NCBI GenBank assembly: GCA_902609095.1
Contig: CACLQQ010000020.1
Location: 1 to 41,425 of the forward strand
Direction: 5' to 3'
Length of the DNA stretch: 41,425 nt
Source of the DNA: an uncultured Bacteroidota bacterium
GTDB taxonomy: Bacteria > Bacteroidota > Bacteroidia > Chitinophagales > Saprospiraceae
The position numbers were made by a program, and so were the translations under genes. This document shows positions 9,736-17,339 of the stretch, piece after piece (within the stretch, counting starts at the first letter, position 1; every line of letters begins with the position of its first letter). The notes beneath the pieces were generated by a model, which saw only the letters and a list, made by a program, of their open reading frames with translations, was not told the origin of the DNA and did not search any database.

Positions 9736-11021
9736 CAAGTAACATTAATGTAATGCACAAATAGATTTGAGAAGTAATTTCCCTTAAAAGGTTTAACTCT
9801 ACCATGCTCTAAAATGGCACTTTCATAAAAAACCATTTCTCCTGCATCTAAATATACCTCATGCTCTTTACCCGAATGATCATCTATCTGCAATGCCCAA
9901 GGTTCGTCCACTTGCTGATCAATATTGAGAATTGCACTAACTATTCGGGTGTCAAAACCATCTGTATGTTTTTTCAACACCGCACCTCTATTATAAGTCC
10001 TTATGCCATAACAATACGTGGACTCTAGTTTTCTATGGGCCCAATTCTCTAACTCTTCAATTAAACCATCAAAAATTTTAGCTTTCATATGATCAGAAAG
10101 AGGTATCATTTGAGTCGGAAATTTTGACTCTTTGCTGAAAATAAAATCATTTAAATGTTCTTGCTTGTTTTCAGGATTAAACTCAGGAGAAGAACTTGCT
10201 AATCCCTGATGATAATAGGTTAAGATTTCCTCGTATAAGATTGTTGGAATCCTCATTTTTTTAAACCCTTGAGTAGTCAAGGCTGGTATTTCTGAATTAC
10301 TCTTATATCTGGCATGTGGTATCCCATTGACATACTCTATTTTGACTTTATGAGTGCTTCCATCAAACCCTTTAACAGTGGTCAACTCTTTTGAGTCCAA
10401 TAACTCTTTTGATTTCACATCCAACTCAATACTAACAATATTCTCTCTGAACCATTTAGTGATAATCATTTTTTCTCCTTCTAATACAGGTCTTCCAGAG
10501 TGCAGGGTATTAGGGTCCTCAGCTCCAGCACCGTCAGAGTTTTTCCAAAATACACCCATACCCTTAGATGGCGCAATTGACTTACCCAAATGAGGGAACT
10601 CTGTATGCCCTCCACCTAAAACTTCATTGACATAAATCATAGCTGTCCAAGTTCTTTGGCCACTATGAGCAAATTGTCTCCTTAAGGTTTCATCGTCAAA
10701 ATAATCATGATGGTCCTTATAATACTCTCCTTGGCGATACAATTGGCCTTGCAAAGGTTCTCCATGATTTTCAGGTAGATTTAACTCTGTCGAAATGCGC
10801 TCGTTAATACGCTCTACGATTGAATCATTATTATCCAAAAATGCACTTTGACTTGTTCTACCATTATCATGAATTCTTTCCTCCGAGCCATTGCTTACAA
10901 CTGTTGATGGAGAATGATCTTGTTTTATTAATCTACAAATATGGTTACACTCATCCAATGTCAAAAAGTTATCAATGACAAAAAGATCAACTCCTTGAAT
11001 GTTAAATATATTCCTTCGCAT
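9735..11021 (-). CDS. Double-domain prolyl-4-hydroxylase-like 2OG-Fe(II) oxygenase
   Basis: This 428-residue protein carries two 2-oxoglutarate/Fe(II) oxygenase domains. Domain 1 (about 8-198) is prolyl 4-hydroxylase-like: Y-K-D-H-H-D with metal ligands H104 and D106, distal H174 in NTLHSGRP, and K184 to bind the 2OG carboxylate. It contains the typical GGGHTEFPHLG segment. Domain 2 (about 255-428) has H352-T-D354 and a distal H406 in LEHGRVKPF. Both facial triads therefore look complete. No signal peptide is present, in contrast to ER-resident animal and plant enzymes. It is 9 bases downstream of another oxygenase gene and its TGA overlaps the ATG of the giant glycosyltransferase, which implies coupled translation. 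The likely role is to hydroxylate Pro residues that the next enzyme glycosylates. The specific residue hydroxylated by domain 2 is unknown. Confidence 0.85.
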   Translation of the reverse strand: MRRNIFNIQGVDLFVIDNFLTLDECNHICRLIKQDHSPSTVVSNGSEERIHDNGRTSQSAFLDNNDSIVERINERISTELNLPENHGEPLQGQLYRQGEYYKDHHDYFDDETLRRQFAHSGQRTWTAMIYVNEVLGGGHTEFPHLGKSIAPSKGMGVFWKNSDGAGAEDPNTLHSGRPVLEGEKMIITKWFRENIVSIELDVKSKELLDSKELTTVKGFDGSTHKVKIEYVNGIPHARYKSNSEIPALTTQGFKKMRIPTILYEEILTYYHQGLASSSPEFNPENKQEHLNDFIFSKESKFPTQMIPLSDHMKAKIFDGLIEELENWAHRKLESTYCYGIRTYNRGAVLKKHTDGFDTRIVSAILNIDQQVDEPWALQIDDHSGKEHEVYLDAGEMVFYESAILEHGRVKPFKGNYFSNLFVHYINVT

Positions 11022-11030
11022 TGTCTTTAG

Positions 11031-11633
11031 TTATTTGAATGAAGGGCCTGAAATCCAGCAAACAATGGATCTACGTATGCCTGACAGCACTGGATATACT
11101 TTATTCAGAACAAAAGAGGGATAAACTACTAAATCTCCTTTCTCCAGCCTTACTCTATTTTCTGTGGGCCCTAATAAAAATGAAAGATCACCTCCAGTAT
11201 AATCACTATCAAGAACGATTTCAACGGTTAACTTTCGAATGGACTCTAAGCCTTGATTTCCAACATCAATATGCCAATCATAATGACCACGAGAGCTATT
11301 GTTTCCATTAAATTCGGTATACTGTATATATTCATTAATACCGAATAAGTCAAAATTCCATAGTTGTCCGTTAATCTCATTTATCTTTTGAGTCAGCTTA
11401 GTATATAACCACCAATTCTCATCATTCCATTCAATCCATCTAATATCTGACTGTCTATATGACATTCCATTTTGTGCCTCAGTTCCAATAATGGTTCCCT
11501 CCCTCGACCTAAGGTTTGATACCAAAGATGTTATGGCGTCAACCTCATGATTGTACAAATACTTCTGAATGAAATGCGCCTGTGATATCGGAATGTTCGC
11601 TCTGTATTGAAGGAGGTGATAATTCTGAAGCAT
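11031..11633 (-). CDS. 2OG-Fe(II) oxygenase family protein with altered metal ligand
   Basis: I start this 200-residue protein at ATG 11633-11631 (MLQNYHLLQYRANIPIS). An upstream in-frame extension to 11855 would overlap the divergent epimerase gene and has no family character. The double-stranded beta-helix core shows GHYDWHIDVG with ligands H121 and D123, then GGDLSFLLG, GDLVVYPSFVLNKVYPV and GIRRSIVCWI. The last segment gives R187/R188 for 2OG binding. In related PKHD-type hydroxylases the distal ligand is His in FVLHKVTPV; here it is Asn177 (codon at 11105-11103). That change normally weakens or abolishes Fe(II) binding. It may be an inactive partner, an early decay step or a protein with altered chemistry. 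It is the first gene of the minus-strand operon. Confidence 0.75.
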   Translation of the reverse strand: MLQNYHLLQYRANIPISQAHFIQKYLYNHEVDAITSLVSNLRSREGTIIGTEAQNGMSYRQSDIRWIEWNDENWWLYTKLTQKINEINGQLWNFDLFGINEYIQYTEFNGNNSSRGHYDWHIDVGNQGLESIRKLTVEIVLDSDYTGGDLSFLLGPTENRVRLEKGDLVVYPSFVLNKVYPVLSGIRRSIVCWISGPSFK

Positions 11634-11793
11634 ATTTAACTTGAGTTTTGAATAGGTACAAATATGTTTAAAAGTATACTTTTTATGCCCAAATCTGAGC
11701 TTATCAGATCTTTTTGAAAAGTTATCCACGGCAATAGATAACAAATTATACTTTCTTGATAAAAGGCATTTTATTCGTAGTAGATTTAAATTT
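11634..11793. promoter_or_regulatory. Divergent promoter region between the oxygenase operon and the epimerase operon
   Basis: This 160-base AT-rich spacer separates two outward-facing operons. On the minus strand TTTG near 11695 is followed, about 23 bases later, by CATATTTG near 11667-11660, close to the Bacteroidota TTTG / TAnnTTTG consensus with one mismatch. No convincing match was seen for the plus-strand gene. A shared region would allow coordinate control of both halves of the locus, but no operator repeat is evident. Confidence 0.4.
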
Positions 11794-12777
11794 ATGCAGG
11801 ATATAAAAAAGGTACTGGTTTGTGGCTCAGGAGGCTTTATTGGTGGACATCTCACGAAGCGGTTAAAAGAAGAAGGTTACTGGGTAAGAGGAATAGATAT
11901 CAAAGCAAATGAGTATAATAATGATCATTCTGATGAATTTATTATAGGTGATCTAAGAGATATTGAACAATGCAACGTCGCTTTAAAGGATATGGATTGG
12001 GTCTTTCAACTTGCTGCCGATATGGGTGGGGCAGGTTATTTATTCAGCGGAGAGAATGATGCAGAGGTCATGCACAATTCATCTTTGATAAACTTAAATA
12101 TTCTAAATGCTAGTATCAAGCATAAAATCGATAGGGTATTTTATTCCTCTTCCGCTTGTGTTTATCCCGAGTTCAATCAAGAAGATCCAGAAAACCCTAA
12201 CTGTAAGGAAAATAGCGTTTATCCAGCTCAACCAGATAGTGAATATGGTTGGGAAAAATTATTTAGTGAGAGACTCTTCCTTTCTTTTGAACGAAACTTC
12301 AACCTTAAAGTAAGAATTGCTCGTTTTCATAATATTTTTGGCCCCATGGGGACTTGGCAGGGAGGCAAAGAAAAAGCGCCTGCAGCAATATGCCGTAAAG
12401 TTGCAAAGGCAGTAGATGGTTCATCAATTGATATATGGGGAGATGGCCTTCAAACACGATCTTTTCTTTATGTAGATGAATGTATAGAAGGTATAATGAG
12501 ATTAACTAAGTCTGATTACTCAAGCCCAGTAAATATTGGTTCAGATGAACTAATTAGTATCAATGATTTTGCAAAATTGATCATTAATCAATCTGGAAAA
12601 AATCTTAGCCTAAATCATATTGAAGGTCCGTTAGGAGTAAGGGGTAGAGTGTCTGATAATGAACTCATATTCGAAAAATTAGGTTGGAAACCGTCTAAAC
12701 CATTAAAAGATGGAATCTCACACACCTTTCGATGGATTAATAAACAAATGCGTATAACAAATGTCCACCAGCATTAG
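11794..12777 (+). CDS. GDP-mannose 3,5-epimerase
   Basis: This 327-residue extended-SDR enzyme matches GDP-mannose 3,5-epimerase (GME, EC 5.1.3.18), which converts GDP-D-mannose into GDP-L-galactose (and GDP-L-gulose). The Rossmann motif GSGGFIGG starts at 11. The hallmark segments are LAADMGGAGY, SSSACVYPEF, RFHNIFGPMGTWQGGKEKAP, WGDGLQTRSF and GVRGRVSDN. The active-site residues known from Arabidopsis GME (Cys145, Tyr174, Lys178, Lys217, Arg306) correspond with identical spacing to C122, Y151, K155, K194 and R283. GME is best known from plant and algal ascorbate and cell-wall synthesis, and is sporadic in bacteria. The downstream transferase overlaps its end by 17 bases, so GDP-L-galactose is a likely donor for glycosylation in this locus. 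Fucosyltransferase-like domains can use GDP-L-galactose, an analogue of GDP-L-fucose. Confidence 0.9.
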   Translation: MQDIKKVLVCGSGGFIGGHLTKRLKEEGYWVRGIDIKANEYNNDHSDEFIIGDLRDIEQCNVALKDMDWVFQLAADMGGAGYLFSGENDAEVMHNSSLINLNILNASIKHKIDRVFYSSSACVYPEFNQEDPENPNCKENSVYPAQPDSEYGWEKLFSERLFLSFERNFNLKVRIARFHNIFGPMGTWQGGKEKAPAAICRKVAKAVDGSSIDIWGDGLQTRSFLYVDECIEGIMRLTKSDYSSPVNIGSDELISINDFAKLIINQSGKNLSLNHIEGPLGVRGRVSDNELIFEKLGWKPSKPLKDGISHTFRWINKQMRITNVHQH

Positions 12778-13972
12778 ATTTCCATCAGGTGAAATACAAG
12801 TATACAAGCATCATATTTCAGTAGTGAGAGGCCTAATATCAGCCCACCAGAAGATTCATCCCGAGAATATCCTATTCTTTAATAATGGAAATATATTAAC
12901 TGACTTTATAGCTCAATATGAAATTACGCTTGATGTGGCATTCAAAGTTCAGGACAAATACATAGTATCTAATAAGGCCTTAGAAGAAGTAGTAGTTCAA
13001 TTAGGGTTTGAACCTTTGATCCCATCAGATTCAATCATTGAGAACAGAAATAATACTGTTTATAATTGGGACATTAGATTCTTTGAGGAATCTGACATAT
13101 TTCATATAAAAAAAAATTTAAGGAATAAGTTTGAAGAAAAAGCTAAACCCTTTTATAAAGGATTTGAAGCTTTCAAAAAAAATAGAATTTCAGAGATTTC
13201 AATTCTACTCGAGAAAATTCAGATTCAAACTGTGGTAATTTCTTGTTTTAATCAACCCTACATTGAACTATTAGAAAATTTTATAGCCTCGTGTGATATT
13301 AATGAGATAGATATCAGAAAAATATTCATTGCATTCCCAATGGATCTTGAAAGTGCAAAAGCTTGTAGACGACTGAATATTTATAATGTTTATATAGAAG
13401 ACTCTTACGGACCAGTTACCAGTAATCATGGCAACTATGGTGATGCGGATTTTGCTCAATGTATGTTTATGAAAAACGCAATAGTACAAGACTTGTTAAG
13501 CCTCGGTAGAGACGTACTTTTCATGGATATCGACATGGTCTGGAAAAAGAATCCTATATATCGCTTGAATGCTTTGTCCAAAATTGGAAATATGGATTTT
13601 TTATTCATGTATGATGGATTAAATGTAAGATTTCAACCATTATACTATAACTCTGGATTCTTTTATTGCGCTAATAATCAATACACAAAAAAAACTTGGG
13701 ACGTTCTTTTTAATAATTATGCATCAGTTCTCTATTATAGAAGTCAGCAGTTTCCTCTTAATATTATAATGAATACAATGAAAGAGAGAGGACTTAGGAC
13801 TATGAGATTAGATGAGGTTGAGTTCGTTAATGGTCATAGACTAAATGATAACAAAAGAAACATCGGAAATATACCAGATGAAACTTATGTTGTTCATGCT
13901 AGCTGGACCAGTAATAAAAAAGGTAAAATCAAAAATCTTAAGGCTATGAAACTTTGGTACCTGAATCAATAA
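12761..13972 (+). CDS. GT77-like nucleotide-diphospho-sugar transferase
   Basis: This 403-residue protein overlaps the epimerase gene by 17 bases in another frame, so the two are one operon. Residues 150-400 fit the nucleotide-diphospho-sugar transferase domain of family GT77: GRDVLFMDIDMVWKKNP (DxD at 256-258), then FQPLYYNSGFFY near 292-302, and a C-terminal HASW. GT77 includes plant arabinosyltransferases of extensins and the Dictyostelium enzyme AgtA that adds galactose to the Skp1 hydroxyproline glycan. Residues 1-150 are not recognised and may be an acceptor-binding or partner domain. No signal peptide or membrane anchor is visible. I infer a sugar addition on the hydroxyproline-linked chain; donor and linkage are unknown. 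Confidence 0.72.
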   Translation: MSTSIRFPSGEIQVYKHHISVVRGLISAHQKIHPENILFFNNGNILTDFIAQYEITLDVAFKVQDKYIVSNKALEEVVVQLGFEPLIPSDSIIENRNNTVYNWDIRFFEESDIFHIKKNLRNKFEEKAKPFYKGFEAFKKNRISEISILLEKIQIQTVVISCFNQPYIELLENFIASCDINEIDIRKIFIAFPMDLESAKACRRLNIYNVYIEDSYGPVTSNHGNYGDADFAQCMFMKNAIVQDLLSLGRDVLFMDIDMVWKKNPIYRLNALSKIGNMDFLFMYDGLNVRFQPLYYNSGFFYCANNQYTKKTWDVLFNNYASVLYYRSQQFPLNIIMNTMKERGLRTMRLDEVEFVNGHRLNDNKRNIGNIPDETYVVHASWTSNKKGKIKNLKAMKLWYLNQ

Positions 13973-14775
13973 TAGATCAATCTTTCAAGCATTTCAGTTG
14001 AACTAATAATATCCCAGAGTTCTTGAGCTTTTTGCAATTTCATATGTTGTAATCTCACATGACTATACGATTCCGACCTGAGCTTTTGAATCATAATTTC
14101 TATTGAATCGTTAGTAGTAAGCTTCAAAGTGAAATTGGGTATATACTCATGATCTTTTATCATCAAGCCAATGGATACGTCATCAACGATATCATATCTT
14201 ATCTTAGATTTATTTTTGAGAATGTCTTGAACATCTTTCTTACCTAAAAAGTATCCACTACCCGTTATAAAAGAATTTCCTGGATACTCTTCTAATTCAA
14301 TTAAACTCTTGATACTCTTATCTGGGCCTATTCTATTATGATATATCAAATCTTTTCGAAGTGCCTCTTTCCAGATTCCTTGACCAGAGTATTTAATTTC
14401 TGCTTTTGACGACACTAAATTCAAAAAGCTCGTGGTGTGAATCATGCTACTCACATTAGTTCTAAAAAAAACGTCATAGTGATCAACCAAGAGTTCAAGA
14501 GCATGAATCGTCTTACTCAAAATTCCAGGAATAATGTTCGTATATTGATTTGAACCTACTAAGTCATTATAATCCTCATTCTGGTCTACTATTATATGCT
14601 CGTTTAGATAAGAGAACTCCTCTAAATTCCATTTTCGCTCAAATAATAAGTAGATATCTATAGAGCTCAATTCAGATTCTGCGTACTTAATAAAAGTAGA
14701 CCAATAAGTTCTGAGATAATGTAGGTATACAGGTTGATTCAATGCTCCAATTACAAGTATGGCAACCTTCTTCAC
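13966..14775 (-). CDS. Putative GT31-like glycosyltransferase
   Basis: This 269-residue cytoplasmic-looking protein has features reminiscent of beta-1,3-galactosyltransferase/fringe-type enzymes: KTIHALELLVDHYDVFFRTN at 88-107, a GNSFITGSGYFLGKKDV segment at 166-182 that resembles the GxGY..S acceptor loop, and DDVSIGLMI at 198-206 in the place of the catalytic EDVxxG motif. No classical DxD is obvious. The family call is therefore tentative; a glycosyltransferase of some kind is likely from context. It lies 4 bases after a sulfotransferase gene in the same operon and its 3' end overlaps the convergent GT77-like gene by 7 bases. Beta-1,3-galactosylation follows GlcNAc in the Dictyostelium Skp1 pathway, which makes the resemblance notable. 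Confidence 0.5.
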   Translation of the reverse strand: MKKVAILVIGALNQPVYLHYLRTYWSTFIKYAESELSSIDIYLLFERKWNLEEFSYLNEHIIVDQNEDYNDLVGSNQYTNIIPGILSKTIHALELLVDHYDVFFRTNVSSMIHTTSFLNLVSSKAEIKYSGQGIWKEALRKDLIYHNRIGPDKSIKSLIELEEYPGNSFITGSGYFLGKKDVQDILKNKSKIRYDIVDDVSIGLMIKDHEYIPNFTLKLTTNDSIEIMIQKLRSESYSHVRLQHMKLQKAQELWDIISSTEMLERLIYY

Positions 14776-14779
14776 ACAT

Positions 14780-15403
14780 CTACCATTTAAAATAGTCTAA
14801 ATCATCTTTATAAAGATCCATTATTCGATATTCTTGCTCTAAGGAAATCGAGTCAAAGTGGTCATTTGGATAACTCAGATTAGACACGTCGATCGAAAAT
14901 TCACAACTCATTTTTTCTTTAAAAACATTTAATTGGTCTTCTACCCTATAAACATGAATAGGGACATTGCCAAAGTCAACAAATTCTCTCTGCGGTTTAA
15001 TATGATTAAGATCAATACGATAGTTATACATATAATTTGTCAAGTATTCATAATTGAAAACAGTCGACCTATTAACCATTGACCACGATACCATATCCAA
15101 AAAACCATCAAAAGTGATAAATTTCTTTCGAATGTTTCGAGACCATTTATAGCTACTCATGATTTTAGAGACAGGATGTCGAACTAAAGTAAAAATAAAA
15201 GTCTCCTGAACATCAATGTCATAATTACTGATCAAATCCGACAAGGTATAGTGCTGTTTAATTGGGTGTAGGGGTTGAGTCCATTTTAAATGGTTATCTC
15301 CATATTCCAATAATTTCTGAGTAATAAAATAACCTCCTGTTTTAGGAATATGAATAAAAAGTATATCCTTATCATGTTTATTAGAATTTTTAATCCAAGG
15401 CAT
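14780..15403 (-). CDS. Carbohydrate sulfotransferase (Sulfotransfer_2-like)
   Basis: This 207-residue protein has the 5'-PSB loop LFIHIPKTGGYF at about 15-26 and the 3'-phosphate-binding strand TLVRHPVSKIMSSYKW at about 73-88. Both are diagnostic for PAPS-dependent sulfotransferases of the carbohydrate 2-O/chondroitin type, which are compact like this one. It lacks the N-terminal membrane anchor of Golgi enzymes. The start ATG at 15403 sits 80 bases from a divergent glycosyltransferase gene, and the stop is 4 bases from the GT31-like gene. It probably sulfates a sugar or peptide made by neighbouring enzymes. It is the second sulfotransferase-like gene in the locus and is not closely similar to the one at 4423-5112. 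Confidence 0.75.
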   Translation of the reverse strand: MPWIKNSNKHDKDILFIHIPKTGGYFITQKLLEYGDNHLKWTQPLHPIKQHYTLSDLISNYDIDVQETFIFTLVRHPVSKIMSSYKWSRNIRKKFITFDGFLDMVSWSMVNRSTVFNYEYLTNYMYNYRIDLNHIKPQREFVDFGNVPIHVYRVEDQLNVFKEKMSCEFSIDVSNLSYPNDHFDSISLEQEYRIMDLYKDDLDYFKW

Positions 15404-15483
15404 TCAAGCTATTTGCAGTAATTAGTCTTGACTAAAAATAAAGAATTAATTCTATCAGTGACTTTTGATTAATTGATATCTAA
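15404..15483. promoter_or_regulatory. Divergent intergenic region between sulfotransferase and PLOD-like transferase genes
   Basis: An 80-base AT-rich spacer between outward-facing genes must hold both start signals. The plus strand has GACTTTTG about 20 bases before the ATG at 15484, which resembles a Bacteroidota -7 element with one mismatch (TAnnTTTG), but no well-placed upstream TTTG was found. Confidence 0.3.
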
Positions 15484-17337
15484 ATGCAGTATGAGCAAGA
15501 AATACATCCTACAATGAATTATAAAAATCTAAGAATTTTAATCTGGGGGATAAACAAATTGATGGCGCAAATGAAATCACTTTGCCAAAAAAGCTTGGAT
15601 ACGGCCAGTTGGAACGGATTAGAAACACAATTTTTAGGTATTGGTCATGAATTCATAGAACACAGACAAAGGCTATGGATACTAAGAGACGAATTAAGAA
15701 AAATGAATAATGATGATATTGTTCTATGCATGGATGGTTCAGATACTTTATTCAATGCAACTAGTCACGAAATATATCAGAAATTCATTGAGCTCGATAC
15801 TAAAATTGTTATTTCCGCTGAACGGACTTACGTACATCAATATCCAAAATTCAAAAGAGTTTTTGACGAATGGCATGGACCTTACAAGTATGTGAATGCC
15901 GGGACGTTCATGGGTTATGCTGGAGCTTTACTTCAACTTTTTGAAGACTTAATAACACTTGTAGAGACTTATCCACAAGCAAATGATCAGGGTTTACTTG
16001 GGATTTGGTTGAGCAAGCATATCAAAGAGAACTCCCTGGTAAAATTAGATTACCATTGTGAATTATTTTGGGTTACCTCAAGTGATCATAAACAATTAGC
16101 ACATGAAGTAACGACCTATCAAACTATCTTTAATCCTTTTACTAAGTCTAAACCGGCCATACTTCATATTACTGGTAATCAAGATCCAACAATAGGAAAA
16201 ATATATAATGAAGCATATAATTGTCTACGACATATACATAGTATAGAACATTACAGAATTATTGTTCTTTCTCCTATTATTAATAATTCTGACTACAGAT
16301 TATGGAAAGAAAAGAAACATCAGATCGATAATGATTATCCTACATGGTATACTGTGAGACACCCAAATATTATTATGTTCTTCTATGGTACTCAGAGCGA
16401 GCAAAATTATAATCTTATTTCAACCGATTATGTCGAAGAAGCCATTATACTTTTAGAAGAAAAATACATCCTTGATTATATCGTTCATATTCCAATAGGT
16501 TACTCCTTCGAAACAGATAATCTATTCAGAGATATATCGAACTTTTATTCGTCTGAAAAGATTAAGAATTTAAAGGGCACAGATTTCATAGAAGATCAAA
16601 AATTCATTTATCATAATAAAAAATACTATAGATACAGCGGGTTGAATAAGAACCTGAATCAGTTCATTCCTTGGAAAGAAAGCAAGCCATACGACATAAC
16701 AAATGATTGGATAGAACCTATTTCGATCGGAGGTTGGTGTGGGCCTGCGTTAACATTAAATGATTTGAAAATTAGAAAGATTGCATATCCCTTTTGTTTC
16801 ATTCATAGCACAATATCGTGTATTCATGAAATCATAAAAGATGATACTGAAGTTTTTTTCCGAGAGGGAGAATACACACTATTCCCTCATCATAACTTAG
16901 AGAAAAAAGAAGAAAGATTACAATTTGAAAATCGAATAGAAAAATTCATCAATAGACTCTCCGAGCCCAAACCATTAATGTTCATCCGAACGATTATAAG
17001 CCAAGACTATAAAAAAAGTATCACTGAAATACGACAAATCAAAAATTATCTTTTTGATAAATATTCTCGTTCAGATAAATTTTTGGTTATTATTCATGAC
17101 CAAAACATCAGGACAGTACACCTGGGAATGCCCTACAAGGATATTATGATATGGACGGCAGAAGGGCAAGTAGGATGGAATATTCCCGATAGAGATACTA
17201 TTTTTGATAGCTATGCCCGTATAATCCAATATGCATTAGAGGAGCGTAATTGGTTAATTGAAAATACTCAATTCAAATTACACAGCATTAAAGAACATAC
17301 ATCGTGGGGTATTTGTAAAGAGCTATACCCCTGTTAA
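15484..17337 (+). CDS. Procollagen-type (PLOD-like) glycosyltransferase fused to DUF1796 domain
   Basis: This is a 617-residue protein. Residues 12-240 match the glycosyltransferase domain of procollagen lysyl hydroxylase/glucosyltransferases: DDIVLCMDGSDTLF (acidic donor site, 83-90), VISAER at 109-114, YVNAGTFMGYA at 136-146, NDQG at 167-170, LDY at 188-190 and a final HITGN (His metal ligand, 228-232). These motifs are intact. Residues 257-400 are not recognised, though HIPIGYSFETD may belong to another transferase fold. Residues 405-617 resemble DUF1796, a putative papain-like cysteine peptidase, with PISIGGWCGPALTL (candidate nucleophile Cys419). The product is likely a cytoplasmic transferase acting on hydroxylated residues. 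It ends 2 bases from the stop of the convergent Pro/Thr repeat gene. An internal ATG 30 bases later is an alternative start. Confidence 0.7.
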   Translation: MQYEQEIHPTMNYKNLRILIWGINKLMAQMKSLCQKSLDTASWNGLETQFLGIGHEFIEHRQRLWILRDELRKMNNDDIVLCMDGSDTLFNATSHEIYQKFIELDTKIVISAERTYVHQYPKFKRVFDEWHGPYKYVNAGTFMGYAGALLQLFEDLITLVETYPQANDQGLLGIWLSKHIKENSLVKLDYHCELFWVTSSDHKQLAHEVTTYQTIFNPFTKSKPAILHITGNQDPTIGKIYNEAYNCLRHIHSIEHYRIIVLSPIINNSDYRLWKEKKHQIDNDYPTWYTVRHPNIIMFFYGTQSEQNYNLISTDYVEEAIILLEEKYILDYIVHIPIGYSFETDNLFRDISNFYSSEKIKNLKGTDFIEDQKFIYHNKKYYRYSGLNKNLNQFIPWKESKPYDITNDWIEPISIGGWCGPALTLNDLKIRKIAYPFCFIHSTISCIHEIIKDDTEVFFREGEYTLFPHHNLEKKEERLQFENRIEKFINRLSEPKPLMFIRTIISQDYKKSITEIRQIKNYLFDKYSRSDKFLVIIHDQNIRTVHLGMPYKDIMIWTAEGQVGWNIPDRDTIFDSYARIIQYALEERNWLIENTQFKLHSIKEHTSWGICKELYPC

Positions 17338-17339
17338 AC

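Noticed and set aside
11634-11855. N-terminal extension of the 2OG oxygenase to 11855
   Set aside because: The extra residues lack family character and overlap the start of the GDP-mannose epimerase on the opposite strand; ATG 11633 begins the conserved part.
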